Source: Acidobacteriota bacterium
GTDB lineage: Bacteria; Acidobacteriota; Terriglobia; Terriglobales; Acidobacteriaceae
Reading direction: 5' to 3'
Assembly: GCA_021846275.1 (NCBI GenBank)
Contig: JAJZBZ010000001.1
Coordinates: 744,001 to 808,000, forward strand
Length of the DNA: 64,000 nt
Shown here piece by piece: positions 34,286-42,658 of the stretch. The notes beneath the pieces were generated by a model. It was not told where the DNA came from, searched no databases, and was given only the letters and a program-made list of their open reading frames with translations. The position numbers and the translations under genes are program-made. Each line of letters opens with the position of its first letter. The stretch's first letter is position 1.

Positions 34286-36808
34286 TCAGTGCAGCGGCGT
34301 GGCGGACTGCTTGCCGACGGCGATGCGCAGGCCAAGCCGGAAGGTGAATGGCAGGCTGGGATAGCCGATGGGAGCCATGTGCTGGTCGCTGAGCAGGTTT
34401 TCCGCCTGGCCGTAGAGGGCCAGGTGCTGGAGCAACTGGAAGCTGCCGCCGAGGTCGAGATCAGCGTAGCCGAAATCGAGGTTGCGGTTTGGAAGCAGCA
34501 GCGAGTTGCCTTGGTTGATGTCCATGTAGCCAAGGAAGGTGGAGTCGTCGCTGCGGCTGGTGAAGGCTCCGGTGCCGAGGACGGTCCAGCGCGTGCCCGC
34601 ATAGCTGGCGGAGAAATAGCCGCTGTTGGGCGGGCGACGGAATGGGCGAGCGCCATCGAGCGGCGAATAAATGCCGATGGGAATGCCGTTCAATGTTGGC
34701 TCGGTTCCGCTGAGCAGGGCCTGATTGTCGCTGCTGAAGGAGCGCTGAATCACCGCGTCGAGATAGGTGTAACCGGCCTTGTAACGGAAGCCGTGGCCGA
34801 CGCCGCCGTCAATCGTGGCTTCGATGCCCATGGCGCGGAAGGCTTCGGAGTTGATGGTCAGCGAGAAGGCTCCGTCGTTGTTCAGCTCGGCTTCAAGCTG
34901 CTGCTGTTGCGCGGCGGTGAGGCCGGGCAGTAGCTGCGGAATGAGGCCGACGCCGACGGACTCGATCTGACGGCCGAATTCGTTGTGAAAAAGGTTGAGG
35001 TGGAAGAACATTCGCTCGCCGAGCAGGCCCTGATCGAGGCCGCCCTGCCAGGTGCGCGAGGTGGGCGCTTCGAGTTGTGGAATGTGCAGCGCCTGAATGG
35101 TGGACGCGCCGCCATTTTCTTCGAGGAATGTGTAGAGCGAGCCGGACTGATCGGCGACGGTTGGTTCGCGGACGCCCTCGGCGAAGTCGAAGTTGAGGCG
35201 CGTGCCGTTGAAGACGCCGTGGCGCGGGCGGATGAGGTAGTAGCTGAGTCCGAAGCGCGGCGTGACCTGGGTGCCGAAAAGCTGGTAGCGTTCGAGGCTG
35301 CCGCCGAGGGTGTAGAAGAACCGGCTGTGAAAATCGCCGGTCAGCTCGGCCAGGTAGTCGTAGTTATTGCGCTCGACCTCGTCGTTGAGCGCGTAGACCG
35401 GCTCTCGCTCGGCTCCGCGCTCGTTCTGGTAGAAAAAGCCGATGAGTCCGGTGATGTGCGGCGTGAAGTGGTAGTCGCCCTGGTACTGCACCTGATCGCG
35501 ATTGGAGACGAGATCGAGTCGGTTGGGGTAGACCGCGCCGTTGCCGGTGGAGTAATCGAGCAGCGCCTGTCCGACGACCTGGTAGCCGTTGGCGCCGCGA
35601 ATCGTCACGTCCTCGCCGTAGAAGTTGCCGGCGTTGGGATAGGCGAGATTGCAGGTGTTGATCGGCTCGCAGATGCCGGCGGCGTACCACTGCTGGGACT
35701 GCTCGCGCTTGCGCGTGGCCCCGTATTCGACGCGGTTGTGGAAGTCGGGCGTGGCCTGATAGTCGAGCATTCCGGCAACGTAGAGATTCTGGTCGCTCTG
35801 TTTGCGGTCGTCGGGAATGAAGTAGAAGTTCCAGGCGTTGGGCACGCCGACGGCGGAGACGATGTAGTGAGCAGTTCCGCGCAGGGCGAGATTTGCCGTC
35901 GGCTGCCAGCCGATGTTTCCCGCTGCCGCGCCCTCATGGTACTGGTCCATGGGGAGCGCGTTGGCGGTTTGCAGCCAGGAGTACGCGCCGTAGTAATCGA
36001 ATTGCGTGTGACTGCCGGCCAGCTCCAGTTCGTTGCGCGAAGTGTTGAAGTTGCCCACGTCGCCGCGATAGGTGACCGTGGGCGAGCTGGTGAATCCTTG
36101 TGGCGTGTGAAACTGAACGACGCCGGAGGCGGCGTCGGCTCCGTAGAGACTGCTGTCCGGCCCGCGATAGGTTTCGACGCTCTGAATGCCGGTGGTGGCC
36201 ATGTTGCCGTAGTCGAAGACGCCGCCGATCTCATCGATGGGGATGCCGTCGAGCAGGGTGAGGCTGGCGTCCGAGTCTCCGCCACGAATGAAGAGCGATG
36301 TCTGCGCGCCGTACTCTCCGGTTTGCACGACGCCGACGCCAGGCTCGATGCGCATGGCGTTGACGAAGTCTTCCTGGCGATCGAGATCAATGGGCGTGAG
36401 CACGGAGGTTGGCTCGCTGGTTTCGTCCTGGGGAACGGGCGTGCCGGTGGCGGTGACGACGATGGATTCATGGACCCACTCCGGCTCCAGAACCAGCGTG
36501 CGCTCGACGGTGTCGGAGCGTCCGGCGTAAAAGGCGGGGACGTTGAGCTGGCGGAAGGTGCTGGCCTGAATGACGAGCGTGAAGCGACCGCTCTGGCCGG
36601 TGACGAACTGGAATGTGCCGTCGGATCGCGAGCGCGTCTGGTGGATGTATCTGCCGTTGACGCCGAGCAGGATGGTTGCGCCCTGAATGGTTGCGCCCTT
36701 GGTGTCGCGGACGGTGCCGCTGATGACGGCGGCAAGGGCGAAATGGGCTGGGAATAAAGCCAGGCAAAGCAGAATGGACAGGCGCGAACGCCAGCGAAGA
36801 ATACGCAT
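34286..36808 (-). CDS. TonB-dependent receptor under B12 control (BtuB-like)
   Basis: 840 residues with a signal peptide (LSILLCLALFPAHFALA), a carboxypeptidase-regulatory-like beta-sandwich (ISGTVRDTKGATIQGATIL), a TonB-box-like and plug region (SIVVTATGTPVPQ, LDRQEDFVNAMRIEPGVGVV, SLFIRGGDSDASLTLLDGIP), and a 22-strand barrel ending GLRIAVGKQSATPLH. The ATG at 36808 lies about 45 bp downstream of a cobalamin riboswitch on the same strand, which points to corrinoid uptake across the outer membrane. BtuB-type receptors are usually ~600 residues; the extra domain is common in acidobacterial receptors. No btuCDF or cobalamin synthesis gene is in the window. Confidence 0.88.
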   Translation of the reverse strand: MRILRWRSRLSILLCLALFPAHFALAAVISGTVRDTKGATIQGATILLGVNGRYIHQTRSRSDGTFQFVTGQSGRFTLVIQASTFRQLNVPAFYAGRSDTVERTLVLEPEWVHESIVVTATGTPVPQDETSEPTSVLTPIDLDRQEDFVNAMRIEPGVGVVQTGEYGAQTSLFIRGGDSDASLTLLDGIPIDEIGGVFDYGNMATTGIQSVETYRGPDSSLYGADAASGVVQFHTPQGFTSSPTVTYRGDVGNFNTSRNELELAGSHTQFDYYGAYSWLQTANALPMDQYHEGAAAGNIGWQPTANLALRGTAHYIVSAVGVPNAWNFYFIPDDRKQSDQNLYVAGMLDYQATPDFHNRVEYGATRKREQSQQWYAAGICEPINTCNLAYPNAGNFYGEDVTIRGANGYQVVGQALLDYSTGNGAVYPNRLDLVSNRDQVQYQGDYHFTPHITGLIGFFYQNERGAEREPVYALNDEVERNNYDYLAELTGDFHSRFFYTLGGSLERYQLFGTQVTPRFGLSYYLIRPRHGVFNGTRLNFDFAEGVREPTVADQSGSLYTFLEENGGASTIQALHIPQLEAPTSRTWQGGLDQGLLGERMFFHLNLFHNEFGRQIESVGVGLIPQLLPGLTAAQQQQLEAELNNDGAFSLTINSEAFRAMGIEATIDGGVGHGFRYKAGYTYLDAVIQRSFSSDNQALLSGTEPTLNGIPIGIYSPLDGARPFRRPPNSGYFSASYAGTRWTVLGTGAFTSRSDDSTFLGYMDINQGNSLLLPNRNLDFGYADLDLGGSFQLLQHLALYGQAENLLSDQHMAPIGYPSLPFTFRLGLRIAVGKQSATPLH

Positions 36809-36851
36809 CTTTCTCCTTCCGTCCCCCTCGGAACGTCAGCATGGAAATCAC

Positions 36852-37085
36852 CGCAGGACCGGTCTCCTGACTTACGCCTCAGCCACTCATCGCCTTCCCG
36901 GAGTTTGCCGGTTGCCCGGATTCTCCAGTGGCTTTGATGAATGAAGAACCATTCTCGGCGGGTTGAATTTCTCCACGCTGGAATCGTTCGTGCGCTTACA
37001 GTTGCGGGGCAGTGGCGGATTTTCACCGCCTTCCCGAGCATCCTGGTGGTTACAGTTATTTTTTGCCGCGCGCGGACGGTTTGCG
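36852..37085 (-). promoter_or_regulatory. Cobalamin (adenosylcobalamin) riboswitch
   Basis: The minus strand reads, 5' to 3', the conserved core of the cobalamin riboswitch. First comes GGGAAGGCGGTGAAAATCCG, followed by CCACTGCCCCGCAACTGTAA. After a variable arm come AGCCACTGG and a second CGGGAAGGCG, and then the B12 box AAGTCAGGAGACCGGTCCTG. All parts are in the correct order and spacing upstream of the TonB receptor gene. Cobalamin binding is expected to reduce expression. The outer ends are approximate because the closing stem P1 could not be placed exactly. Confidence 0.93.
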
Positions 37086-37273
37086 TCACTCCGCCTGCGA
37101 CTGGATGGAACTCAGTCCCCTCAGGATACGAGGCGTGCGGAGCGAAGTCAAAAACGGAGATTATTTTGTTCGCCGCATCAAACGTTGCTCGATGAGGAGA
37201 ACGGATGCGGAGGTTTCCAGCGCCGTGCGCGCTGAGCGCTGGCTGATGACCCGGTGGCACGCAATGCAGCCGC

Positions 37274-37311
37274 AAAAGCCAGAGCCGAAGCGTATGGCTT
37301 CGGCTCTGGCT
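37274..37311 (-). terminator. Rho-independent terminator of the HtrA gene
   Basis: AGCCAGAGCCGAAGC (37277-37291) and GCTTCGGCTCTGGCT (37297-37311) form a perfect 15-bp stem with a 5-nt loop. On the minus strand it is followed by TTTTGC and lies about 80 bp after the htrA stop. Confidence 0.85.
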
Positions 37312-37392
37312 GGGATTGCGGGTTTCGTTCCGCGTATGGAGCCGGTTTCGATTGCAGTTTTGGATTGCAGGCTCCGTTTTCAGGGTTCGATT

Positions 37393-38991
37393 TCAGTCAC
37401 CGTTCTGAATGGACTGCGACGGCTGGAGAACGCGGTAGGTGGTGCCGCCGCGGGACCAGACGAGCAACATGACGCTCTGATTGGCGGGCATCGCGTGGAC
37501 GGAACTGGCGAACTGTTGCGCCGATGTGACGGGCTTGCGATCGAGTTGCAGGATCACGTCGCCGGGCGCGATGCCGGCCTCGTCGGCTGGGCTGCCGGGC
37601 TTCACGTTTGCGACCGCGACGCCGTTGACCTGATCGGGCAGGTTAAGCTGGCCACGAACATCGGGAGAGAGATCGGTGACGGCGAGGCCGAGCCGCGCGC
37701 CGCGCATCGAGGCGCCGTCGCCGTTGTCGGCGACTTCGGCGTTGTTGTGATATTCGCCGATGGAGACCGGAATGGTGATTGACTTGCCATCGCGGACGAC
37801 GCCGAGGCTGATTTTGTTGCCCGGAGTCATCTCGCTGACATCGACCTGAAGGTCGCTGCCGCTTTCAATCCGGTTGCCGTTGAGGGAGCGGATGACATCG
37901 CCCTGTTTGAGGCCCGCTTCCGAGGCCGGCGAGGACGGCGCGACCTGGCTGATGATGGCGCCGGAGGCGTCGGGCAGATTGAAGAAGCTGGCATTCTGCG
38001 GCGTCACGTCGTTGAGCGTGATGCCGAGGTAGCCGTGGTGGACCGCGCCGTGGGCGATGATCTGCTGGGAGATGGATTGCGCGATCTGAGCGGGAATGGC
38101 GAAGCCGGCGCCGGCAAAGGATCCGCTGTTGGAGATGATGAAGGTGTTGATGCCGACGAGTTCGCCGCGCGCGTTGACAAGCGGGCCGCCGGAGTTGCCG
38201 GGATTGATGGCCGCGTCGGTCTGGATGAATCCGCCGGGCTTGCGCGGATCATTGGTGAATGGGTTGGGACGGTTGATGGCGCTGACGATGCCGCGCGTGA
38301 CCGAGAAACGGAAGTAGCCGAAGGGGCTTCCGAAGGCGAGGACGGTTTGGCCGGGATGAAGATTCTGAGAGTTGCCCCAGCCGATGAAGGGCAGTTTGGT
38401 TGCGTCAATCTTGAGCACGGCAAGGTCGGTGAGCTTGTCCGCACCGACGAGTTTGGCCGGGAAGACGCGGCGGTCATCGAGTGTGACCTGAATGTTCACG
38501 GCACCGTTGACGACGTGATTGTTGGTGAGGATGTAGCCGTCGGGCGAGATGATGACGCCGCTGCCGACGGCGTGCTCGACAGGGTTTTGCTGCTGTTGCT
38601 GCGGAGCCATGGGGCCGCCGAAGAAGAACTGTTGCAGGCCGGGCGGGAGCTGGCCGGGCTGCATGCCCTGCGGTCCGGGCTGCATGCCCTGCGGGCCGCC
38701 TTCGGCCTGATCGTCATCGTCGCTGGTGGGGCGGGCGGTGACGGAGACGTTGACGACAGTGGGCGTGACGCGCGCGGCGACGGCTTCGACGGCGTTGTCG
38801 AGCGACTCCAGAGCGGAAACGCTGCTGTCGTCGATGGGCGAAACGGCGGCGCTTGCGGCGTGAACGTCGGCATAGTGGGTTCCGAGGACGGCGGCGCCGA
38901 GCGTGACTGCGATGGCCGCCGCCGGAACGGCTGCGGCGGGAATGGCCACACGGCGGAGGGTGTCAACTAATCGATTAGTTACTTTGTTCAT
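37393..38991 (-). CDS. HtrA/DegP-family periplasmic serine protease with two PDZ domains
   Basis: 532 residues. The N-terminal hydrophobic stretch (AAAVPAAAIAVTLGAAVLG) is a signal or anchor. The trypsin-like domain has all three catalytic residues: His in YILTNNHVVNG, Asp in KLTDLAVLKID and Ser in INPGNSGGPLVN. A Gly/Met/Gln-rich stretch (GMQPGPQGMQPGQLPPG, then a run of Gln) precedes it. Two PDZ domains follow (GYLGITLNDVTPQNASFF; LGLAVTDLSPDVRGQLN). It degrades or refolds damaged envelope proteins. A strong AAGGAG site precedes the ATG. It starts 56 bp after blaR1, and a BlaI-type palindrome overlaps codons 4-9, so it is probably a member of the BlaI regulon. Confidence 0.95.
   Translation of the reverse strand: MNKVTNRLVDTLRRVAIPAAAVPAAAIAVTLGAAVLGTHYADVHAASAAVSPIDDSSVSALESLDNAVEAVAARVTPTVVNVSVTARPTSDDDDQAEGGPQGMQPGPQGMQPGQLPPGLQQFFFGGPMAPQQQQQNPVEHAVGSGVIISPDGYILTNNHVVNGAVNIQVTLDDRRVFPAKLVGADKLTDLAVLKIDATKLPFIGWGNSQNLHPGQTVLAFGSPFGYFRFSVTRGIVSAINRPNPFTNDPRKPGGFIQTDAAINPGNSGGPLVNARGELVGINTFIISNSGSFAGAGFAIPAQIAQSISQQIIAHGAVHHGYLGITLNDVTPQNASFFNLPDASGAIISQVAPSSPASEAGLKQGDVIRSLNGNRIESGSDLQVDVSEMTPGNKISLGVVRDGKSITIPVSIGEYHNNAEVADNGDGASMRGARLGLAVTDLSPDVRGQLNLPDQVNGVAVANVKPGSPADEAGIAPGDVILQLDRKPVTSAQQFASSVHAMPANQSVMLLVWSRGGTTYRVLQPSQSIQNGD
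38965..38980. promoter_or_regulatory. BlaI-type operator inside the 5' end of htrA
   Basis: AACTAATCGATTAGTT is a perfect 16-bp palindrome starting about 11 bases into the htrA coding sequence. It shares the AACTAA-N4-TTAGTT plan with the palindrome upstream of blaI. A repressor bound here would block transcription or elongation into htrA. Confidence 0.65.
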
Positions 38992-39047
38992 GGCGAATCT
39001 CCTTGCTGTTGAGGGCCGTGGTCAGGCCCGGTTGATTGAATGAAGGG

Positions 39048-40697
39048 TCAGAGTTTGCGAGCCAGCCAGGCCTGCTCCAGCCGAATGTGCTCGGCGGGCG
39101 TGATGCGCAGGGTGGTGGTCACGATGGAGTAGAAAATCTGTCGCGTGGCCGGGGCGGATTCAGAAGCCTGCCGCGGCTTCTGTTCGGTGGGCTGCGCGGC
39201 GCGGATGGCTGTGGCCTGCGCCGACGGAGTCGGCTGTGGAAGCGAAGCGTCTTCGGGGCCGAGCGAAGCCGGTCCGATGACGAAGGATGATTCGGTGATG
39301 GTCGTGGACTCGACGACCAGCGCGTAGACTGGCTCCTCCACCGGCTGCGCGTTGCTGAGCGAGGCTTCCAATACAGGCTGGCGCGGAGCAGGATGTCGGG
39401 TTGCGGGCGCGGGCAGTGGCACCGGCGCGGGTTCGCCCCACGCTGTATTCACAGCGCGAACGGGAGAGTGAGCGCGGCGGGACGACGATCCAGGCGTGGC
39501 GAGCGACTGTTCTTCCGGTCGCGCTGGCGCGGGTTCGCGAAAAGCGGTGAGAACCATGCGCGGTGCGGGCGGCAGGTAGGAGTTGGCTGGCTCGGTCGAG
39601 GATCGAGCGGCCTGCTCGTAAGAATGATTTGCGGAATGATTTGTCGCATTCACCGGGGAAAAGGAGATGGACGGCGTAAGGTGGATGAGCAGCGCGGCCA
39701 GCGATGCGCTGCCTGCGGTGAGCAGGATGGCGAGCGTCGCGGCGAGCCGACGCGGCAGCGCGGGCACGGGACGGACGATGCGCTCGATGCGCGAAGACAG
39801 CTCCGAACGAGAACCGACGGCGGCGAGCGGGGCGGCGAATGCTGCGACGCTGACTGCGGCACTGGCAACGTCGACAAGGCTGGCGGCGTAGTCGCACGCG
39901 GCGTGGGAGCGGAGCAGAACCCATTCGTCGCAGGCGTGCTCGCGCTCGCGGCTCATCCAGCGGTCAAGCAGGTGTAGGCCGGGATGAAGCGGGAAGGCAA
40001 CCAGCGCGAGCTTCTGGAGGAGATTGGTGAGGGGATCGTGGCGGCGCAGGTGAGCGAACTCATGCTCAAGGATGGCGGCAAGCTGAGACGGAGCGAGCTG
40101 AGCGGGCAGCGATGCGGGCAATAGAACCAGGGGCGAAAACAGTCCCGTGAGGCAGGGTGACGAAATCTGAGTTGAGATTGCAATCGGGCACGGCTGGTTT
40201 GCGATGATTTCATCGTGAAGCGGCTGGGCGGAGCGACGCAACTGGCGCACGCGCAGAAAATCACGGAACAGTCGCAGCGCGAAACTGGCGGAGGCGAGCA
40301 GCCAGAGGAGCGCAACGGCTGAGGCAAAGACGGGCAAAACGCGCATGGAAGAGACAGGATGCGAAACGGAGTGAGCGGCGGTGGCGGCGAGCGCGTGAGA
40401 AAACAGATGGGGCGAAGTGGGCCAGGTCTCGTTAAGTATGGACGCGGCGGGTAAGTACGCAGTGAGCAGGGGCGCGGCGAGCATGAGCGCGAAGGATGCG
40501 GCGAGTACGCGGAAGCGCAGGCGGGCCGGGATGCGGCGCGACCAGCGGGGCGCGAGGCGGAATGGGTCGGAACTGAGCAGGACGCAGAGCAGCGGCGTGG
40601 CCAGGCTGGCGGCGAAGCCGAGCAGAAGCAGGCGCGTGAACAGGTGGGCGAGCGGCGCGGGAACGGCGGTGCTGATGGAGTTGAGGATGCTCGCCAT
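39048..40697 (-). CDS. BlaR1-family M56 membrane metallopeptidase (antirepressor)
   Basis: 549 residues. The N-terminal third has several transmembrane helices (LFTRLLLLGFAASLATPLLCVLL, VLAASFALMLAAPLLTAYL, VALLWLLASASFALRLF). The cytoplasmic zinc peptidase motif HExxH is in LAAILEHEFAHLRRHDPLTN, with further M56 features in MSREREHACDEWVLL. After another helix (LAATLAILLTAGSASLAALL) the C-terminal ~200 residues are Pro/Ala/Ser/Thr-rich. They show no penicillin-binding sensor domain, so the inducer is probably not a beta-lactam. It starts three bases after blaI and should cleave or inactivate BlaI on sensing an envelope signal. Confidence 0.9.
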   Translation of the reverse strand: MASILNSISTAVPAPLAHLFTRLLLLGFAASLATPLLCVLLSSDPFRLAPRWSRRIPARLRFRVLAASFALMLAAPLLTAYLPAASILNETWPTSPHLFSHALAATAAHSVSHPVSSMRVLPVFASAVALLWLLASASFALRLFRDFLRVRQLRRSAQPLHDEIIANQPCPIAISTQISSPCLTGLFSPLVLLPASLPAQLAPSQLAAILEHEFAHLRRHDPLTNLLQKLALVAFPLHPGLHLLDRWMSREREHACDEWVLLRSHAACDYAASLVDVASAAVSVAAFAAPLAAVGSRSELSSRIERIVRPVPALPRRLAATLAILLTAGSASLAALLIHLTPSISFSPVNATNHSANHSYEQAARSSTEPANSYLPPAPRMVLTAFREPAPARPEEQSLATPGSSSRRAHSPVRAVNTAWGEPAPVPLPAPATRHPAPRQPVLEASLSNAQPVEEPVYALVVESTTITESSFVIGPASLGPEDASLPQPTPSAQATAIRAAQPTEQKPRQASESAPATRQIFYSIVTTTLRITPAEHIRLEQAWLARKL

Positions 40698-40700
40698 GGG

Positions 40701-41102
40701 TTATTTCTCCGGCTCTTTATGGCTGGTAGTGGCCTGGTCGATGACGGTGCGAAGGCGGTCGATCTCTTCGCGGCTGAGCGAGGCGTCGCCCAGAAGTGAT
40801 AACACGAGTTGCTCGCGGGAGTTGCCAAAAAAGCGCGTGAGCAGATGCTGGACTGCGGACTGGCTGGCTTCGTGCTGAGCGACGGCGGGGCGGTAAAGGA
40901 ATGCGCGGCCAGCCTGACGGTGCGTGACGTAGCCTTTCTTTTCGAGGATGCGGATGGTGGTGAGGGCGGAGTTGTAGGCGATGGATTCGCCGTCGGGAAT
41001 TGCCGCGACCAGTTCGGCGACACCGGATTCGCCGCGAGTCCAGAGGATTTTCATGAGTCGAAGCTCGGCTTCGGTGAGCGTTGCGGACTTTTTGGGCGGC
41101 AT
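40701..41102 (-). CDS. BlaI/MecI/CopY-family transcriptional repressor
   Basis: 133 residues: a winged helix-turn-helix (LTEAELRLMKILWTRGESGV, YNSALTTIRILEKKGYVTHR) and a C-terminal dimerisation part (VQHLLTRFFGNSREQLVLSLL). The dipeptide region around the winged helix end is where BlaR1-type proteases cut in characterised systems. It is the first gene of blaI-blaR1-htrA, with a palindromic candidate operator about 70 bp upstream. Family members repress their own operon as dimers until the membrane partner inactivates them. Confidence 0.93.
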   Translation of the reverse strand: MPPKKSATLTEAELRLMKILWTRGESGVAELVAAIPDGESIAYNSALTTIRILEKKGYVTHRQAGRAFLYRPAVAQHEASQSAVQHLLTRFFGNSREQLVLSLLGDASLSREEIDRLRTVIDQATTSHKEPEK

Positions 41103-41170
41103 CGCAGTTCCCTTTCGCAGCTTTCGGAGTTCGCAGCCCGTGATCCGGGCGTCACTGCATAGGACGCATC

Positions 41171-41186
41171 AACTAAAGATTTAGTT
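41171..41186. promoter_or_regulatory. Candidate BlaI operator upstream of blaI
   Basis: AACTAAAGATTTAGTT, 7-bp arms around GA, about 70 bp before the blaI ATG. It matches the palindrome at the start of htrA in all six outer bases of both arms. Confidence 0.7.
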
Positions 41187-41404
41187 ATCCAGATTGGGAG
41201 ATTTTTTTTGGTTGGAGGATTGAAGCTTGGGTTTGCCGGGACTGGCGGTTGGAACCGACGGCAAGCAATGCATCCGACGGCGACGAGGGTGCGAAGGCGG
41301 CTGCGCGTTTCGACTGGCTTCTGACTTTACACTTATCCTCTATCTGATTGATTTCTATTCCTTTCCATGACTGATGTTTACTCTTTTGTCTCTGGTATTT
41401 TGGT

Positions 41405-41434
41405 TACCACCCCCATGGGGGGGGGTGGTATTTT
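41405..41434. terminator. C/G-rich hairpin, possible terminator
   Basis: TACCACCCCC (41405-41414) and GGGGGTGGTA (41421-41430) form a perfect 10-bp stem around ATGGGG, inside a run of nine G. TTTT follows on the plus strand only, so its role as terminator for the minus-strand gene ending at 41496 is unsure. Confidence 0.4.
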
Positions 41435-41495
41435 GCGTAATTCACTGATTTCATTTGGTTTGCACGGGTTTCGCGTGATTTCAGTTTTGGTAGGC

Positions 41496-42032
41496 TCATG
41501 ATTGCACGTCGCTTACGGGAATTTCGTTTTGCGATTTGGAACGGGTGTTGTACGGGCCGCGACGTTTGTTCTTTTCCTCCAGGGCGGCAGCGGCTGACTG
41601 GATTTTCAGGTTGCTCTGAGCGACCTGGGCGGCGTAGAGCATGCGCGCGGCCTTCTGCTCGCCGACCATTTCCGTGGCCAGGCCGTAGGCGACGCAGGCG
41701 ACGAAGTCGCGGATGTTGTCAGAGGTGGTGAGCGGCGGGAGCGCGGCGTGCCAGACGGCACGGGCCTTCTGCCTGGCTTGCGGTTCGCCGCAGTCACTCT
41801 CGACGAACTCGAGGTAGACCTCGTTGTAGGCGGCGGCGCAGGCGACGATGGCCGCGTTCCCGGCGGCGGCTCCGCTGACGCGCAGGTAGGAGCCGGCACG
41901 GCTCTCGGCAAGAACGCGCTCCAAGAGACTTTGGTAAAGGAGTTTGTCCAACTGACTGTGACCGGGCCGCGAGGCTCGCTCAGCCAGACGCACCAACTCC
42001 ACTTTGAGTTCCGCCAATACAGATGCTTCCAT
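41496..42032 (-). CDS. Hypothetical helical protein
   Basis: 178 residues starting MEASVLAELKVELVRLAERA. It is predicted almost all alpha-helical, with no signal peptide and a basic disordered tail (LEEKNKRRGPYNTRSKSQNE). The central part (GAAAGNAAIVACAAAYNEVYLEF) could be a helical bundle. I do not recognise a family. Its promoter side faces the 135-bp tandem repeats at 42121-42545, so those repeats lie in its upstream region. Confidence 0.7.
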   Translation of the reverse strand: MEASVLAELKVELVRLAERASRPGHSQLDKLLYQSLLERVLAESRAGSYLRVSGAAAGNAAIVACAAAYNEVYLEFVESDCGEPQARQKARAVWHAALPPLTTSDNIRDFVACVAYGLATEMVGEQKAARMLYAAQVAQSNLKIQSAAAALEEKNKRRGPYNTRSKSQNEIPVSDVQS

Positions 42033-42120
42033 CTTTCGCTTCCTCCATCAAATGAAAAACGGCCCATCTGACGAGCAGACGGACCGCAATGCAGTGACTG
42101 TAGCACAAAGCGAAATAATT

Positions 42121-42545
42121 GCATTGCATGCAGGCATTGCATGCAGCGGACGGCATTGCATGCAGCGGACGCGCGCTTCGCGCGCCACGACTGTTTGTGG
42201 CGCTTCCGTTGGTCGCGGGTGGGCGCTTGCAGAGGACGACAGGAAAGACAGAAGCAGATTCCCTGCGGGAATGAGCATTGCATGCAGGCATTGCATGCAG
42301 CGGACGCGCGCTTCGCGCGCCACGACTGTTTGTGGCGCTTCCGTTGGTCGCGGGTGGGCGCTTGCAGAGGACGACAGGAAAGACAGAAGCAGATTCCCTG
42401 TGGGAATGAGCATTGCATGCAGGCATTGCATGCAGCGGACGCGCGCTTTGCGCGCCACGACTGTTTGTTGCCGCTCCCGCTGGTCGCGGTTGGGCGCTTG
42501 CAGAGGACGACAGGAAAGACAGAAGCAGATTCCCTGCGGGAATGA
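42121..42545. repeat. Three tandem ~135-bp repeat units
   Basis: The sequence CGACAGGAAAGACAGAAGCA recurs with spacings of 135 and 136 bp (first bases near 42237, 42372 and 42508). Units two and three run 42275-42409 and 42410-42545; the first, with a shorter 5' part, begins near 42121. Each contains GCATTGCATGCAG copies, the dyad GCGCGCTTCGCGCGC (GCGCGCTTTGCGCGC in unit three) and TTCCCTGCGGGAA, a second dyad. Frames stay open through it in several phases, but no gene is believed to lie here. Related partial units occur at 46058-46192. Confidence 0.9.
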
Positions 42546-42658
42546 CAACAAAAATGCAAAGGCACGGGAAACAACAAAAGCAACGGCAAGGGCTTTACTG
42601 ACGACTGACGACTTGCTGACGTCGGGGAGCCGCGCGGCTGCTCTGCTCCATGCAATGG

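Larger units (their letters stand above)
41103..41495. other. Intergenic region holding the blaI operator and a G-rich hairpin
   Basis: 393 bp between blaI and the hypothetical gene, both on the minus strand. It is more AT-rich than the coding DNA around it (41325-41500). Two elements are recognised and listed separately: the palindrome at 41171-41186 and the C/G-rich hairpin at 41405-41430. No gene is seen. Confidence 0.6.

Noticed and set aside
37012-37782. 256-codon plus-strand frame through the B12 riboswitch region and the htrA 3' end
   Set aside because: It crosses the riboswitch and the 15-bp terminator stem and is antisense to htrA; not protein-like.
42121-42545. CRISPR array
   Set aside because: The periodic units are ~135 bp and contiguous, with no unique spacers and no cas genes nearby.
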